Source: Microbacterium bovistercoris | GTDB lineage: Bacteria > Actinomycetota > Actinomycetes > Actinomycetales > Microbacteriaceae | Length of the DNA: 64,000 bases | Reading direction: 5' to 3' | Assembly (NCBI RefSeq): GCF_003387575.1 | Contig: NZ_QUAB01000047.1 | Location: forward strand, 124,001 to 188,000 | In this document: positions 8,460 to 16,295 of the stretch, in pieces | Layout: every line of letters starts with the position of its first letter | How positions within the stretch are numbered: the first letter of the stretch is position 1 | The notes under the pieces: model-generated | Told to the model about the DNA's origin: nothing | Databases searched by the model: none | What the model saw: only the letters and a program-made list of their open reading frames with translations | Made by a program: the position numbers and the translations under genes

Positions 8460-9890
8460 ATGACGCAGAACAATCTCGCCATCGTCGTCCTCGCTGCGGG
8501 GCAGGGCACCCGCATGAAGTCCCGGCGGCCCAAGGTGCTGCACGAGATCGGCGGGCGCCCGCTGGTCGGCCACGTGCTCACCCAGGCCGCCGCACTGGAG
8601 GCCTCGTACGTCGAGGTCGTGGTGCGACACGAGCGCGACCAGGTCGTGTCGGCGCTCTCGGCGCAGTACCCGGGCGCCGTGATCGTCGACCAGGACGAGA
8701 TCCCCGGCACCGGACGTGCCGTGCAGGTCGCGCTGGAAGCCCTGCCGGCCGACTTCGACGGCGACGTGCTCGTGCTCTCCGGCGACGTGCCGCTGCTCGA
8801 GGCAGACACGCTGCGCGCGCTCATCGAAGGGCACCGCGCCGCGTCCGCCGCGGCCACGCTGCTGAGCGCGGTCCTCGACGACCCGACCGGCTACGGCCGC
8901 ATCATCCGCGACGCCGCCGGCGGCGTGCAGCGCATCGTCGAGCAGAAGGACGCGGATGCCGCCGAGGCGGCCGTGCACGAGATCAACGCCGGCGTATACG
9001 TGTTCCGCGCTCCGCAGCTGCGCACGCACCTGGCCCGCATCACCCGGGACAACGCCCAGGGCGAGCTGTACCTCACCGACGTGATCGGGCTGCTGCGCGA
9101 GGCGTCTGAGCCGGTCGCCGCAGAGATCGCCGCCGACGCGGCATCCACCTTCGGCATCAACGACCGCATCCAGCTCGCCGAGGCGGGCAAGGTGCTGCGG
9201 CAGCGCATCATCCGCCGCTGGCAGCGCGAGGGCGTCACCATCGTCGACCCCGAGAGCACGTGGATCGACGACGACGCGGTGCTCGCTTCCGACGTGACGA
9301 TCCTGCCGAACACCCACATCCTGCGTGCCACGAAGATCGACTCCGGCGCGATCATCGGCCCCGACACGACCCTCGTGGACTGCGAGGTCGGTGAGGACGC
9401 CGTGGTCAAGCGCACCGACGCGACTCTCGCGGTGATCGGCGCGCGCGCCACCGTCGGCCCGTTCTCCTACCTGCGCGCGGGCACCGTGCTCGGCGAGGGA
9501 GGCAAGATCGGCGCGTACGTCGAGACGAAGAACGCCCAGATCGGCGAGGGCTCGAAGGTGCCGCACCTGTCGTACGTCGGCGATGCCACGATCGGCCGTG
9601 GCGTGAACCTCGGCGCCAGCACCATCACCGCGAACTACGACGACGTGAACAAGCACCGCACCGAGATCGGCGACGAGGTGCACACCGGCTCGCACACGGT
9701 GCTCGTCGCGCCCGTTAGGCTTGGTGCAGGAGCGAAGACCGGGGCCGGAGCGGTCGTCCGCAAGGACGTGCCGGCTGGTGCACTGGCCATGAGCGTCGCC
9801 CCTCAGCGCAATGTCGAGGGGTGGGTCGAGAAGAACAGGGCGGGCACGGCCGCGGCGGATGCCGCGGCACGGGCCGAATCGGCGGAATAG
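8460..9890 (+). CDS. glmU: Bifunctional GlmU, UDP-GlcNAc synthesis
   Basis: Makes UDP-N-acetylglucosamine for peptidoglycan from glucosamine-1-phosphate by acetyl transfer and uridylyl transfer in the cytosol. Over 476 residues the N-terminal half has the nucleotidyltransferase signature LAAGQGTRMKSRRPKVLHEI. The C-terminal half is a left-handed beta-helix with hexapeptide repeats and the active-site region YVETKNAQIGEGSKVPHLSY. The ATG at 8460 is the only start that matches family length, yet it begins 2 bases after the tRNA-Gln and the only GGAG is 1 base away, too close to work normally. prs follows after 10 bp, as in other Actinobacteria. Confidence 0.95.
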   Translation: MTQNNLAIVVLAAGQGTRMKSRRPKVLHEIGGRPLVGHVLTQAAALEASYVEVVVRHERDQVVSALSAQYPGAVIVDQDEIPGTGRAVQVALEALPADFDGDVLVLSGDVPLLEADTLRALIEGHRAASAAATLLSAVLDDPTGYGRIIRDAAGGVQRIVEQKDADAAEAAVHEINAGVYVFRAPQLRTHLARITRDNAQGELYLTDVIGLLREASEPVAAEIAADAASTFGINDRIQLAEAGKVLRQRIIRRWQREGVTIVDPESTWIDDDAVLASDVTILPNTHILRATKIDSGAIIGPDTTLVDCEVGEDAVVKRTDATLAVIGARATVGPFSYLRAGTVLGEGGKIGAYVETKNAQIGEGSKVPHLSYVGDATIGRGVNLGASTITANYDDVNKHRTEIGDEVHTGSHTVLVAPVRLGAGAKTGAGAVVRKDVPAGALAMSVAPQRNVEGWVEKNRAGTAAADAAARAESAE

Positions 9891-9900
9891 GCGGATCCCG

Positions 9901-10935
9901 ATGGGGCGCAAGAAGAAGACGATCGAGCTGGACCGCGAGAACGGCGTCGCGCCGGGTCTGATCGCCAAGACCAAGAAGCGACTCGTCGTCGCGGGCGGGC
10001 GGTCGGTTCCCGAGCTGACCCGCCAGGTCGCCGGAGCCCTCGGCACCGAGATCGCGCCGGTCGAGCACCGCACGTTCGCCTCGGGTGAGATCTACGCCCG
10101 CTTCGAGGTGTCGATCCGCGGCTGCGACCTGTTCATCGTGCAGTCCTTCGGAGAGCCGGTGAACGAGTGGCTGATGGAGACGCTGATCATGCTCGACGCG
10201 GCCAAGCGCGCGTCTGCCAAGCGCATCACCGTCGTCGCCCCGTACTACCCGTACTCCCGTCAGGACAAGAAGGGCCGCGGCCGCGAGCCGATCAGCGCCC
10301 GCCTCGTCGCCGACCTGCTGAAGACCGCCGGCGCCGACCGCGTGATGAGCGTCGACCTGCACGCCGCGCAGATCCAGGGCTTCTTCGACGGCCCCGTCGA
10401 TCACCTGTTCGCGAAGCCCGTGCTGCTGGACTACTTCGAGAAGAACCTCACCGCCGAGGACCGCGAGACGCTCACGATCGTCTCGCCCGACATGGGCCGT
10501 GTTCGTGTGGCCGACACCTGGTCGGACAGCCTGAACGCGCCGCTCGCGATCATCCACAAGCGCCGCGACCCGAAGGTCGCGAACCAGGTCTCCGTGCACG
10601 AGATCGTCGGCACGGTCGAGGGCCGCACCTGCCTGCTGGTCGACGACATGATCGACACCGGCGGCACGATCGTGAAGGCCGCGCAGGCGCTGAAGGCCAA
10701 CGGCGCCCGACGGGTGATCGTCGCCGCGACGCACGCGATCTTCAGCGACCCGGCATCCGATCGCCTGCAGGACTCCGCGATCGACGAGGTCGTCGTCACC
10801 GACACGATCCCGCTGTCGGAGTCGCGCCGGTTCCCGAATCTCACGATCCTGCCGATCGCGCCGCTGCTCGCGACGGCGATCCGTCAGGTCTTCGAGGACG
10901 GCTCCGTCACGAGCATGTTCAACGGCGAGGCCTGA
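9901..10935 (+). CDS. prs: Ribose-phosphate pyrophosphokinase
   Basis: Makes PRPP from ribose-5-phosphate and ATP, the entry point for nucleotides, histidine, tryptophan and NAD. The 344 residues show the ATP-binding segment APYYPYSRQDKK, the metal and ribose site SVDLHAAQIQGFF and the PRPP-binding loop VDDMIDTGGTI. The protein is some 15-20 residues longer than usual because of a basic N-terminal extension (MGRKKKTIELDREN), so a slightly later start is possible. It lies 10 bp behind glmU, and the pair is conserved in Actinobacteria. Confidence 0.95.
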   Translation: MGRKKKTIELDRENGVAPGLIAKTKKRLVVAGGRSVPELTRQVAGALGTEIAPVEHRTFASGEIYARFEVSIRGCDLFIVQSFGEPVNEWLMETLIMLDAAKRASAKRITVVAPYYPYSRQDKKGRGREPISARLVADLLKTAGADRVMSVDLHAAQIQGFFDGPVDHLFAKPVLLDYFEKNLTAEDRETLTIVSPDMGRVRVADTWSDSLNAPLAIIHKRRDPKVANQVSVHEIVGTVEGRTCLLVDDMIDTGGTIVKAAQALKANGARRVIVAATHAIFSDPASDRLQDSAIDEVVVTDTIPLSESRRFPNLTILPIAPLLATAIRQVFEDGSVTSMFNGEA

Positions 10936-10997
10936 GGTTTACGTCATACATCGCCTTCGTATGGCGTTCTCATAGGTCTGCATCGGATGCTGGTCGC

Positions 10998-11417
10998 ATG
11001 ACTTCTCACGCGACCCGCACCGTGACCGCTCTCGCCGGGGCCGCCGGCGTGCTGCTGCTGGCCGGATGCTCCGGTGCCGCCGACGCCGAGTCCGGCGACT
11101 CCGCAGCCCCCGCTGAGTACACCGACGGCACGTACACGGCGGAGGGGTCGTACCAGACCCCGGAGACCGTCGAGCAGGTCTCGGTGACGCTCACCCTGAC
11201 GGATGGGGTCGTCAGTGACGTCGAGGTGACCGGCGATCCGCAGGCGAGCGAGACCGAGCAGTACCAGGGCCAGTTCATCGGTGGCATCGCGGCGGAGGTC
11301 GAGGGCAAGAACATCGACGAGCTGGAGGTCGACCGCGTCGCCGGGTCCTCGCTGACCAGCGGTGGCTTCAACCAGGCTGTCGAGAAGATCAAGGAGCAGG
11401 CGCAGACCGCCGAGTGA
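10998..11417 (+). CDS. FMN-binding-domain lipoprotein, likely flavinylated
   Basis: A 139-residue exported lipoprotein. The signal peptide TRTVTALAGAAGVLLLAGC ends in a lipobox with Cys24. A short acidic linker (residues 27-45) leads to an FMN-binding domain (about 48-135). The domain carries GSSLTS at 116-121, which matches the covalent flavinylation motif in which the penultimate Thr (T120) receives FMN through a phosphoester bond made by ApbE. apbE and a membrane electron-transfer gene follow directly, so this is probably the outer electron acceptor of a three-gene redox module. A 62-bp gap with lower GC precedes it and may hold the promoter. ApbE lies in the same reading frame after only the TGA stop and four codons. 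Confidence 0.85.
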   Translation: MTSHATRTVTALAGAAGVLLLAGCSGAADAESGDSAAPAEYTDGTYTAEGSYQTPETVEQVSVTLTLTDGVVSDVEVTGDPQASETEQYQGQFIGGIAAEVEGKNIDELEVDRVAGSSLTSGGFNQAVEKIKEQAQTAE

Positions 11418-11429
11418 TCCCTGCACCCC

Positions 11430-12305
11430 ATGGAGACCTGGCGATTCGAAGCCATAGGCACGGGCTGGGAGATCGAGACCGAGGGTCCGCTCCCGGCGAC
11501 GGAGCGCGACCGCGTCGCCGCCGTGATCGACCGATTCGACGCCGAGTGGTCGCGGTTCCGGGCCGACTCCGTCGTGTCGCGACTCGCGGGCGGGGGAGAG
11601 GCCCCCGCGCCGGCGGATGCCGCGGCGATGCTGGACCTGTACCGGGAACTCTCCGATGCCACGGCGGGGGCGGTGAATCCGCTCGCAGGCGGCAGCCTCG
11701 CGGCGCTCGGCTATGACGCAGGCTGCTCCCTGGTCGCCGGAGCCCCGCGGCAGGCACCGGCGGACTGGACAGACAGGCTGCACTGGACGGATGCCGCGCT
11801 CTCGCTCCACGCTCCGGCCGTGATCGACGTCGGCGCGCTCGGCAAGGGCCGGCTCGTCGACCTGGTGCTCGCCGCGCTGTCCCATCTCGAGGGCCGCGTC
11901 GTCGTGGACGCGAGCGGCGACCTCGCCGTCCGCGGCGGCAGCATCCGGGTCGCTCTGGAGCATCCGTACGACCCATCCCGCGCCGTCGGCGTCGTCGAGG
12001 TGCAGGACCGCGCGCTCTGCGCCTCGGCGACCAACCGCCGTGCCTGGGGCGACGGCCTGCATCACGTGCTCGATGCGCGCACCGGCATCCCGGTACGCGC
12101 ATGGGCGGCGACGTGGGCGCTCGCTCCCGACGCGATGCTCGCCGACGCCGCGACGACCGCGCTGTTCTTCGACGGCGGACCGGAGTTCGCAGACGCCCAC
12201 GCCGTCGACTGGGTGCGCATGTCCACGGACGGCCGCGTGCAGGCATCCGCCGGCTTCCCGGGCGAGCTGTTCACCAAGACCGGTGGGGGAGACTTGTCAC
12301 CGTGA
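11430..12305 (+). CDS. apbE: FAD:protein FMN transferase ApbE
   Basis: Transfers FMN from FAD to a Thr in the [S/T]GA[S/T]xT-type motif of partner proteins. The 291 residues show the ApbE hallmarks DVGALGKGRLVDLV and DASGDLAVRGG, then the Mg-binding ending with DAMLADAATTALFF. It sits between its probable substrate lipoprotein and the membrane oxidoreductase, with a GTGA overlap to the latter. Oddly, it starts METWRFEAIG with no signal peptide or lipobox, although the substrate is exported. The ATG also has no clear ribosome-binding site. It may act in the cytosol, or be made by another initiation route (see findings). Confidence 0.9.
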   Translation: METWRFEAIGTGWEIETEGPLPATERDRVAAVIDRFDAEWSRFRADSVVSRLAGGGEAPAPADAAAMLDLYRELSDATAGAVNPLAGGSLAALGYDAGCSLVAGAPRQAPADWTDRLHWTDAALSLHAPAVIDVGALGKGRLVDLVLAALSHLEGRVVVDASGDLAVRGGSIRVALEHPYDPSRAVGVVEVQDRALCASATNRRAWGDGLHHVLDARTGIPVRAWAATWALAPDAMLADAATTALFFDGGPEFADAHAVDWVRMSTDGRVQASAGFPGELFTKTGGGDLSP

Positions 12306-13852
12306 TCACTTCTCTCACCGCGTTCCGCCAGCGCGTACTCGCCGTGCTCGCCGCGATCTCGATGTACCGATTCGTGCTGTTCGCGCTGATCGGGCTCGGG
12401 GTCATCGCGCTGGGGCTCTCGCTGTTCGGCCAGATCGGGCCGTCGGCCACAGAGCTGCTCGCGACCTACGCGGTCCTCGCCATCGTCATCTCGGCGGTGG
12501 ATGCGGCGGCGCAGCGCATCCTGCGTCTGCCATGGCGCATCGAGTCGTCGTTGGTCACCGCATTCATCCTGCTGTTCGTGCTGCAGCCCCAGCTGACGCT
12601 CCCCGGGCTCGTCGGCGTCGCGCTCGCGGGAGCGCTCGCGAGCCTGTCGAAGTACCTCATCGCGTGGCGCGGGCGGCACATCCTGAACCCCGCAGCCTTC
12701 GGCGCGGCGGTCGTCTCGGTCTTCGGCCTCGGCACCACCGCCTCGTGGTGGGTCGGAACGCCGGCGATGGCCGTGCCGGTCGCCGTCCTCGGACTCCTCG
12801 TGCTCTGGCGCACCGAGAAGGTACGAGTGGTTTCGCTGTTCGCCGTGATCGCCGTGGGCGTCTCCGTGGTGCGGCAGGCCGTGCAGCTCTCCGCCGCCGG
12901 GCTCGACTTCGTTATCGCAGACGCGATCGGCATGGCGCTGCTGCAGTCGCCGATCCTCTTCTTGGGTGCGTTCATGCTGTCCGAGCCGCTGACGCTGCCG
13001 CCGCGGCGCTGGCAGCAGTTCTGGGTCGCCACGCTCGTCGGCGTGCTGGTGGGCTGGCCGATCCCGGTCGGCGGCCTGTTCACGCTCGGGCAGGAGCGTG
13101 CGCTGCTGCTCGGCAATCTGCTGGCCTTCGCGTTCGCGCTGCGCGGTTCGGTGCGGCTGGTGCTCGAGAAGCGCGAGTTCGTCACGCCCGCCGTGCAGGA
13201 GCTCACGTTCCGCACGAAGGGCGGATTGCGGTTCCTCGCGGGGCAGTACCTCGAGCTCGACGTGCCGCATCATCGGCCCGACGCCCGTGGCACGCGCCGC
13301 GAGTTCAGCATCCTGTCCGCACCCTCGGATCTGCCCACGCTGCGCATCGCCTACAAGAACGGCGATCAGCAGCATCCGTCCAGCTACAAGCGCGCGCTCG
13401 CCGAGGCGCAGCCCGGCGCGGTGCTCGCCGTCACCGGCACGTGGGGCGACTTCGTGCTTCCGCGCGGCGACGCCCCGCTGCTGATGGTCGCTGCGGGCAT
13501 CGGCGTCACGCCCTTCGTCTCGCAGCTGCGCGAGCTGCGCGCGACCGGCGCCGATCGCGATGTGGCGCTGGTCTACGTCGCGTCGGATGCCGCGGAGCTG
13601 GCCTTCCGTGAGGAGCTGGCTGAGACCGGCGTGCCGGTCGTCGTCTTCACCCGCGACCTTCCGCAGGATCTGCCGGCGCACTGGATCTGGGCACAGGGCG
13701 TGCGTCTCGACGCCGAGGGGCTGGAGCAGGTCGTTCCCGACCTGACGGCGAGGCACGCGTTCATCTCCGGTCCGCCGCGCCTGATCGCCGACCTGGCCCC
13801 CGCACTGCAGAAGGCCCGTTCGCTCACGACCGACGCATTCGCCGGCTACTGA
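12302..13852 (+). CDS. RnfD/NqrB-like membrane domain fused to ferredoxin-NADP reductase-type domain
   Basis: A 516-residue fusion. Residues ~15-280 hold about nine hydrophobic helices with the RnfD/NqrB-like motif ILNPAAFGAAVV. Residues ~285-516 are a flavodoxin/ferredoxin-reductase module with the FAD-binding REFS (333-336) and the NAD(P)-binding AAGIGVTPF (G399 onward). The likely role is to take electrons from NAD(P)H in the cytosol and pass them through the membrane to the flavinylated lipoprotein encoded at 10998. The GTG start at 12302 overlaps the apbE stop (GTGA). The final acceptor is not encoded nearby. It is convergent with a sensor-kinase gene. Confidence 0.82.
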   Translation: MITSLTAFRQRVLAVLAAISMYRFVLFALIGLGVIALGLSLFGQIGPSATELLATYAVLAIVISAVDAAAQRILRLPWRIESSLVTAFILLFVLQPQLTLPGLVGVALAGALASLSKYLIAWRGRHILNPAAFGAAVVSVFGLGTTASWWVGTPAMAVPVAVLGLLVLWRTEKVRVVSLFAVIAVGVSVVRQAVQLSAAGLDFVIADAIGMALLQSPILFLGAFMLSEPLTLPPRRWQQFWVATLVGVLVGWPIPVGGLFTLGQERALLLGNLLAFAFALRGSVRLVLEKREFVTPAVQELTFRTKGGLRFLAGQYLELDVPHHRPDARGTRREFSILSAPSDLPTLRIAYKNGDQQHPSSYKRALAEAQPGAVLAVTGTWGDFVLPRGDAPLLMVAAGIGVTPFVSQLRELRATGADRDVALVYVASDAAELAFREELAETGVPVVVFTRDLPQDLPAHWIWAQGVRLDAEGLEQVVPDLTARHAFISGPPRLIADLAPALQKARSLTTDAFAGY

Positions 13853-13881
13853 CGCGTCGTCCGCCCCGCGCTCCCATCGGC

Positions 13882-13931
13882 GAGAAACGCCTGGGAGCGT
13901 GAGAAATACCGTCTGGAGGCGTTTCTCACGC
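13882..13931. terminator. Overlapping alternative hairpins between convergent genes
   Basis: GAGAAACGCC (13882-13891) pairs with GGCGTTTCTC (13918-13927). A second arm, GCGTGAGAAA (13897-13906), pairs with TTTCTCACGC (13922-13931), so the two stems compete for the same bases. The region contains the kinase stop codon and probably terminates transcription from both sides. Confidence 0.55.
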
Positions 13932-15410
13932 CGTCTCGTGTTTCTCGGCGGAGGCTGCGGGCAGCCGCACCACGAACGTCGTGTCACCGGGCTCGCTCTC
14001 GACCGTGATGGTGCCGCCATGCCCCTCGACGATCGCCTTGACGATCGCGAGGCCCAGACCGGTGCCGCCGGTCTGGCGGGCTCGGCTCGAGTCGCCGCGC
14101 GCGAAACGCGCGAACAACTCCTCGCGCACCTTCGGGTCGATGCCCGGTCCGTCGTCGTGCACCCGCAGCTCGGCGCCGTCCGTCGTTGCCGTGAGGCTCA
14201 GTGTGATCGTCGTGCCTGCGGGGGTGTGCGTGCGGGCGTTGGCGAGCAGGTTCCCGACCACCTGGTGCAGACGGCCGGCATCGCCGTCCACGGTGATGGG
14301 CTCCTCGGGCACATCGATCTCCCAGACGTGGTCGGCTGCTGTGGGCCGGGCGTCTGTCAGCTCCTCCACCGCGAGCATCGTGAGATCGACCGGCGCATGA
14401 CTCAGTTCGCGTCCCTCGTCGAGGCGGGCGAGCAGCAGCAGATCCTCGACCAGGCGCGTCATCCGCAGGGACTGCGCCTGGATGCGCTCCAGTGCAGTCG
14501 TCGTGCTCTCGGTCGTCTCCGGTCCCTGAGCCTGTCGAAGGGCGCGCAGGGACAGTTCGGAGTATCCGCGGATCGAGGCCAGTGGCGTCCGGAGCTCGTG
14601 GCTCGCGTCGGCGACGAACCGCCGCATCCGCTCCTCGTTCTGCTGCCGGGCCGCGAGCGACGTGTCGACGTGGTCGAGCAGCGTGTTCAGCGCGGCGCCG
14701 ACCAGGCCGGTCTCCGTGCGGGGGTCGGCCTCGGAGTCCGGCACACGCTCGGTGATCGAGACCTCGCCGCGGTCCAGCTGCTTGTTGGCGACTCGCGTCG
14801 CCGTCGCCACGACGGCGCGCAGCGGCCGCAGACCGACGCTGATCGTCACGGCGGTGGTGAGCGCGAGCAGGATCAGTCCACCCAGGGTGGCGAGCGCCAC
14901 GACGGTGAACAGCTGGGTCATCGTCTGCTGCATCTCGGTGCGCGGGAGCCCCGTGACGACGGGTGTGCCGTCGCGCGTCTGGCGTGCGGTCACGAGGTAC
15001 GAGCCGTGCTTGCCCAGCGACACCGTCGCCGTCGTGCTGTTCCGCAGCGCGTCGCTGATCTGGAACAGCTCGGTGTCGCTGAGCGCACTGCTCCCGGACG
15101 CGGTGATGACCAGGCCGTTCGCGTCGGACGGCGGGTAGACGGCGACGAGGATCCCGACGGGGACGCGCTTGTTGAGCATCACGCTCTCGGCTGTGAGGTC
15201 TGTTCCGGTCGCGGTCGCGAGCATCTCCGTCTCGGTGGCCCACCTCGTGGTCTGCGAGGCGGCCACGCTCAGCTGATCGCTCAGCCGCTGCTCCAGAGCG
15301 GTGCCCAGCGTGACGCTGGTGATGATCGCGACGATGGCGAGGATGAGCGACACGAAGCCGATCACCGCGGCCATCAGCCGCGCCTGCAGAGTCAGTGGCC
15401 GGCGCGACAC
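13926..15410 (-). CDS. Two-component sensor histidine kinase
   Basis: A 494-residue membrane kinase. TM1 spans ~10-38, followed by an extracytoplasmic sensor (~40-165), TM2 ~168-192 and a HAMP linker to ~255. The HisKA H-box is FVADASHELRTPL with phospho-accepting H271, and the HATPase domain has GNLLANARTH, DDGPGIDP and GTGLGLAIVK. The GTG at 15410 is preferred over a TTG six bases upstream, because GAGG sits 8 bases from the GTG but only 2 from the TTG. The sequence LRQAQGP after the H-box is encoded by a copy of the dispersed 22-bp repeat. The gene lies 28 bp behind its response regulator and resembles the TcrY/PrrB group. The signal is unknown. Confidence 0.9.
   Translation of the reverse strand: MSRRPLTLQARLMAAVIGFVSLILAIVAIITSVTLGTALEQRLSDQLSVAASQTTRWATETEMLATATGTDLTAESVMLNKRVPVGILVAVYPPSDANGLVITASGSSALSDTELFQISDALRNSTTATVSLGKHGSYLVTARQTRDGTPVVTGLPRTEMQQTMTQLFTVVALATLGGLILLALTTAVTISVGLRPLRAVVATATRVANKQLDRGEVSITERVPDSEADPRTETGLVGAALNTLLDHVDTSLAARQQNEERMRRFVADASHELRTPLASIRGYSELSLRALRQAQGPETTESTTTALERIQAQSLRMTRLVEDLLLLARLDEGRELSHAPVDLTMLAVEELTDARPTAADHVWEIDVPEEPITVDGDAGRLHQVVGNLLANARTHTPAGTTITLSLTATTDGAELRVHDDGPGIDPKVREELFARFARGDSSRARQTGGTGLGLAIVKAIVEGHGGTITVESEPGDTTFVVRLPAASAEKHETA
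14521..14542 (-). repeat. Dispersed repeat copy inside a kinase gene
   Basis: GGTCCCTGAGCCTGTCGAAG plus GG. On the coding strand it reads in frame as LRQAQGP within the sensor kinase, just after the phospho-accepting region. It is an intact copy of the unit CCCTTCGACAGGCTCAGGGA(CC). Confidence 0.8.
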
Positions 15411-15438
15411 GGGCAATGCCTCACTGCTGCGCCGCGGG

Positions 15439-16167
15439 TCACTGCGGCGCCTTGATCATGTAGCCGACGCCGCGCACGGTGTGCAGCAGGGGGGTGCGGC
15501 CGGCGTCGATCTTCTTGCGCAGGTACGAGATGTACAGCTCGACCACGGACGACTTGCCGCCGAAGTCGTAGCTCCACACGCGGTCGAGGATCTGGGCCTT
15601 CGACAGCACCCGGCGCTCGTTGCGCATCAGGTAGCGGAGCAGTTCGAACTCGGTCGCGGTCAGCTCGATCTCGTCGTCGCCGCGGAAGACCTCGTGGCTG
15701 TCCTCATTGAGTGAGAGATCGGCGACCCGCAGGATGGCCTGCTCGTCGTCGGTGCGCACCTGGCCGGCGCGTCGGATGACGGCGCGCAGACGCGCGATCA
15801 CCTCTTCCAGGCTGAACGGCTTGGTGACGTAGTCGTCCCCGCCCGCGGTGAGGCCGGAGATGCGGTCCTCCACCGCGTCCTTGGCGGTGAGGAACACCAC
15901 CGGGACGAGGTTGCCCGACTCGCGCAGCCGGCGCAGCACTCCCATGCCGTCGAGGTCGGGCATCATCACGTCGAGGACGAGCGCGTCCGGCTCGAACTCC
16001 CGTGCCACCTGCAGGGCTTCCAGGCCGCTCGCCGCGGTCTTGACCTCCCATCCCTCCATGCGCAGGGCCATGGCGAGCAGGTCGGTCAGCATCGGCTCGT
16101 CGTCCACGGCCAGGATGCGCAGCGGGGAGCCGTCGGGACGGCGCAGCTCGGGGTGTTCGTTCGACAT
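15439..16167 (-). CDS. OmpR/PhoB-family response regulator
   Basis: A 242-residue regulator. The receiver domain (about 18-130) has the acidic pair D22-D23, phospho-acceptor D66 in LVLDVMMPD and the conserved Lys in VTKPFSLEE. A winged-helix effector domain follows (about 145-240: ELTATEFELLRYLMRNERRV, then VELYISYLRKKID). It is immediately upstream of the sensor kinase, forming a standard two-gene system. A -10-like GACAAT (16174-16179) ends 6 bases before the ATG. The target genes are unknown, but the convergent redox module at 10998-13852 and gnd on the other side are the neighbours to test. Confidence 0.93.
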   Translation of the reverse strand: MSNEHPELRRPDGSPLRILAVDDEPMLTDLLAMALRMEGWEVKTAASGLEALQVAREFEPDALVLDVMMPDLDGMGVLRRLRESGNLVPVVFLTAKDAVEDRISGLTAGGDDYVTKPFSLEEVIARLRAVIRRAGQVRTDDEQAILRVADLSLNEDSHEVFRGDDEIELTATEFELLRYLMRNERRVLSKAQILDRVWSYDFGGKSSVVELYISYLRKKIDAGRTPLLHTVRGVGYMIKAPQ

Positions 16168-16173
16168 GACCCC

Positions 16174-16179
16174 ATTGTC
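16174..16179 (-). promoter_or_regulatory. -10-like GACAAT before the OmpR-type regulator
   Basis: GACAAT ends 6 bases before the ATG at 16167 on the minus strand, with no Shine-Dalgarno sequence. This looks like a leaderless start. Confidence 0.4.
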
Positions 16180-16246
16180 ATACTGAAGTCATCGAGAATC
16201 CATAGGTTCAGCTATGCGGGGCCTGAGAGCCGGATGCACAGACGGG

Positions 16247-16277
16247 ACGGGCCCGGATGCAGAGCATCCGGGCCCGT
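16247..16277 (-). terminator. Terminator-like hairpin after gnd
   Basis: Perfect 14-bp stem ACGGGCCCGGATGC (16247-16260) / GCATCCGGGCCCGT (16264-16277) with a 3-base loop. It lies between the gnd stop and the promoter of the downstream response-regulator gene, and no T tract follows. Confidence 0.7.
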
Positions 16278-16295
16278 CGTCGACGACCGTGAGGA

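Noticed and set aside
15411..15416. TTG at 15416 as the start of the sensor kinase
   Set aside because: The ribosome-binding site GAGG is only 2 bases away, while the GTG at 15410 has a normal spacing of 8.
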